Source of the DNA: an uncultured Clostridia bacterium
GTDB lineage: Bacteria; Bacillota; Clostridia; Oscillospirales; Acutalibacteraceae
Assembly (NCBI GenBank): GCA_946186725.1
Contig: CAMHOI010000003.1
Location: 1-15,836, forward strand
Length of the DNA stretch: 15,836 nt
Direction: 5' to 3'
A program made the translations under genes and the position numbers. Under the pieces are notes generated by a model. The model searched no databases. It had not been told where the DNA came from and was given only the letters and a program-made list of their open reading frames with translations. The stretch's first letter is position 1; each line of letters starts with the position of its first letter. Of this stretch, positions 14,610 through 15,836 are shown one piece after another.

Positions 14610-14638
14610 ATTTTACCACATATTGGCCCGTTTGACCA
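14610..14638 (-). promoter_or_regulatory. Predicted promoter of the leftward peptidase-lgt-folD operon
   Basis: On the - strand: -35 TGGTCA (14633-14638, 4/6), 17-base spacer, extended -10 TGGTAAAAT with the hexamer at 14610-14615 (5/6). The predicted start near 14603 leaves a leader of about 24 bases with the Shine-Dalgarno. Confidence 0.65.
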
Positions 14639-14678
14639 TCGCCCGGAGGATTTTTGGCGAATTATTTTTTCAAAACTC

Positions 14679-14712
14679 GTGAACAAAGTGTGAATTTGTA
14701 ATCTTTTTGTAA
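14679..14712. repeat. Direct repeats with 11-bp period in an AT-rich promoter region
   Basis: GTGAA occurs at 14679 and 14690, and TGTAA at 14697 and 14708; each pair is spaced exactly 11 bp, one helical turn. On the other strand this reads TTACA-N6-TTACA and TTCAC-N6-TTCAC. Spacing of this kind is typical of OmpR/PhoB-type response regulator sites. The block lies between the two divergent promoters, about 30 bp upstream of the -35 of the rightward gene. Confidence 0.4.
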
Positions 14713-14741
14713 CCTTTTCCGCTTTTTTTGCGTTTTTGGGG

Positions 14742-14770
14742 TTGAAATACGCTTCGTCTTTGTGTAAAAT
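14742..14770 (+). promoter_or_regulatory. Predicted sigma-A promoter of the PucR/CdaR-like regulator
   Basis: -35 TTGAAA (14742-14747, 5/6), 17-base spacer, -10 TAAAAT (14765-14770, 5/6). It is the best-scoring promoter in the window by eye. The start near 14777 gives a leader of about 64 bases. Confidence 0.75.
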
Positions 14771-14800
14771 GGACATACGAGATTTACATAAATCAACTTC

Positions 14801-14815
14801 TGGCAAAGAATGCCA
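14801..14815. repeat. Inverted repeat in the leader of the PucR/CdaR-like gene
   Basis: TGGCA-AAGAA-TGCCA, perfect 5-bp arms with a 5-base spacer, about 25 bases after the predicted transcription start and 8 bases before the Shine-Dalgarno. It could be an operator, perhaps for the gene's own product, or a small mRNA hairpin. Confidence 0.4.
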
Positions 14816-14840
14816 AATCAGATCGAGGAGATGTTTTGCC

Positions 14841-15836
14841 ATGTCCAACCGTTTGTTCCAGGGTATCCTCCACCAAATGCGGGAAGCCATTGATCGCACC
14901 GTCGGCGTCATGGACGACAGCTGTACCGTGATCTCCTGCTCCAACCTCGGCCGTATCGGCGAGGTCCACACCCTGACGCTGCCCGCGGGCAACGAGGTCT
15001 TCGTCAAGGGCTCCTATACCTACAAGCCCTTCGGTACCGACGGCAGCACGGAGTATATCCTCTTTGTAGAGGGGGTCGATCCCCAGGCGGCCAAGTACGC
15101 CGAGCTGCTGGCCATTTCCCTGGGCCAGCTCAAGCTCTATTACGACGAGAAATACGACCGCGTCAGCTTCATCAAGAACATCATCCTGGACAACGTCCTG
15201 ACCGGCGATATTTATCTGAAGGCGCGCGAGCTCCATTTCAGCAACGACGCCGGCCGCACCGTCCTGCTGGTGCGGGCCCCGGCGCACAACGACGTGTCGG
15301 TCTTCGACATTCTGCAAAACCTCTTCCCCGACAAGAACAAGGACTTCATCATCTCCATCAACGAGACCGACGTCGCCGTCGTCAAGGAGGTCCATCCCGG
15401 CGTGGGCGCCGCCGATCTGGAGCAGCTGGCCCGCTCCATCGTAGACACGCTGTCCTCCGAGTTCTACACCCGCGTCACGGTGGGCATCGGCTCGGTCATC
15501 GAGGGGATCAAGGATCTCGCCCGCTCCTTCAAGGAGGCGCAGATCGCCCTGGAGGTCGGCAAGGTCTTCGACACCGAGAAGGCCATCGTCAGCTATGACA
15601 ACCTGGGCATCGCGCGGCTGATCTATCAGCTGCCCACCACCCTGTGCGAGACCTTCCTGCAGGAGGTCTTCAAGCACAGCTCCATCGACAGTCTGGACCA
15701 GGAGACGCTTTTCACCATCCAGAAGTTCTTTGAGAACAACCTCAACGTCTCCGAGACCTCCCGCAAGCTTTTCGTCCACCGCAACACGCTGGTCTACCGC
15801 CTGGAGAAGATCAAGAAGATCACCGGGCTCGACCTG
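14841..15836 (+). CDS. PucR/CdaR-family transcriptional regulator (3' end outside window)
   Basis: 332 residues are visible and the frame runs off the window; comparison with the family suggests only a few tens of residues are missing. Layout: an N-terminal region of about 110 residues of possible sensory function (MSNRLFQGILHQMREAIDRT onward), a central CdaR GGDEF-like region around 120-260 (RTVLLVRAP, TRVTVGIGSVIEGIKDLARSF, EAQIALEVG), and a C-terminal helix-turn-helix, FENNLNVSETSRKLFVHRNT followed by LVYRLEKIKKITGLDL, the HTH_30 hallmark. Known members respond to small metabolites such as sugar diacids or purine breakdown products; no ligand can be inferred here. ATG 14841 follows CGAGGAG at 14824-14830. 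A closer ATG at 14831 is out of frame and soon stops. It is divergent from the peptidase operon. Confidence 0.88.
   Translation, partial: MSNRLFQGILHQMREAIDRTVGVMDDSCTVISCSNLGRIGEVHTLTLPAGNEVFVKGSYTYKPFGTDGSTEYILFVEGVDPQAAKYAELLAISLGQLKLYYDEKYDRVSFIKNIILDNVLTGDIYLKARELHFSNDAGRTVLLVRAPAHNDVSVFDILQNLFPDKNKDFIISINETDVAVVKEVHPGVGAADLEQLARSIVDTLSSEFYTRVTVGIGSVIEGIKDLARSFKEAQIALEVGKVFDTEKAIVSYDNLGIARLIYQLPTTLCETFLQEVFKHSSIDSLDQETLFTIQKFFENNLNVSETSRKLFVHRNTLVYRLEKIKKITGLDL

Noticed and set aside
14599..14627. A perfect TTGACA on the + strand at 14599-14604 as a promoter
   Set aside because: No acceptable -10 lies 16-18 bases downstream (TATTGG at best), and the sequence overlaps the leader of the leftward operon. 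The promoter at 14742-14770 is much better.
1..15836. Noc-binding sites (TTTCCCGGGAAA-like)
   Set aside because: Several CCCGGG hexamers occur, but none is flanked by the T/A-rich arms required, so none is annotated.
1..15836. A defence island, CRISPR array, prophage or transposon
   Set aside because: No repeat arrays, integrase, transposase or toxin-antitoxin genes were found; the gene content is core and uniform in codon use.

Overview
This window is a GC-rich (roughly two thirds G+C by eye) bacterial chromosome segment that lies next to the replication origin of a Firmicute. The order yidC-jag-mnmE-mnmG-rsmG-noc with soj/parB beside it is the classic origin-flanking cluster of Clostridia and Bacilli, and Noc is essentially a Firmicutes protein. 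High G+C and clostridial-style proteins suggest the Oscillospiraceae/Ruminococcaceae, but that placement is inference. No CRISPR array, insertion sequence, tRNA or rRNA was seen, and no gene-free stretch exceeds 300 bases.

Left third (1-6738, + strand): the 3' part of yidC, then jag, an intrinsic terminator, mnmE, mnmG, rsmG and, from its own promoter, noc. These serve membrane protein insertion, RNA binding, tRNA wobble-uridine modification, 16S rRNA methylation and nucleoid occlusion. A perfect 16-bp parS site sits inside the mnmG coding region.

Middle (6739-8691, - strand): soj (parA), parB (spo0J) and a 65-codon lipoprotein-like gene, convergent with noc across a bidirectional terminator. 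A second parS, part of a 20-bp palindrome, lies just upstream of the soj promoter. ParB loads on parS and Soj is its ATPase partner; together they segregate the origin. Noc is the ParB paralogue that normally binds other sites.

Right (8692-14579, - strand): an apparent six-gene operon read leftwards: ymfF-like and ymfH-like M16 peptidase homologues, an enlarged lgt carrying extra N- and C-terminal segments, folD, a predicted lipoprotein with a C-terminal membrane anchor, and a 77-aa two-helix membrane protein, closed by a strong terminator that abuts parS. Past an AT-rich divergent promoter region (14580-14840), a PucR/CdaR-type regulator starts on the + strand and runs off the window.

Most of the window is conserved housekeeping. 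The points that look least ordinary are the Lgt with a J-domain-like tail lacking HPD, the reversed soj-parB block with parS at its promoter, an inverted repeat over the noc start site, 11-bp-phased repeats in the AT-rich divergent region, and the small lipoprotein gene after parB whose last codons look frameshifted.
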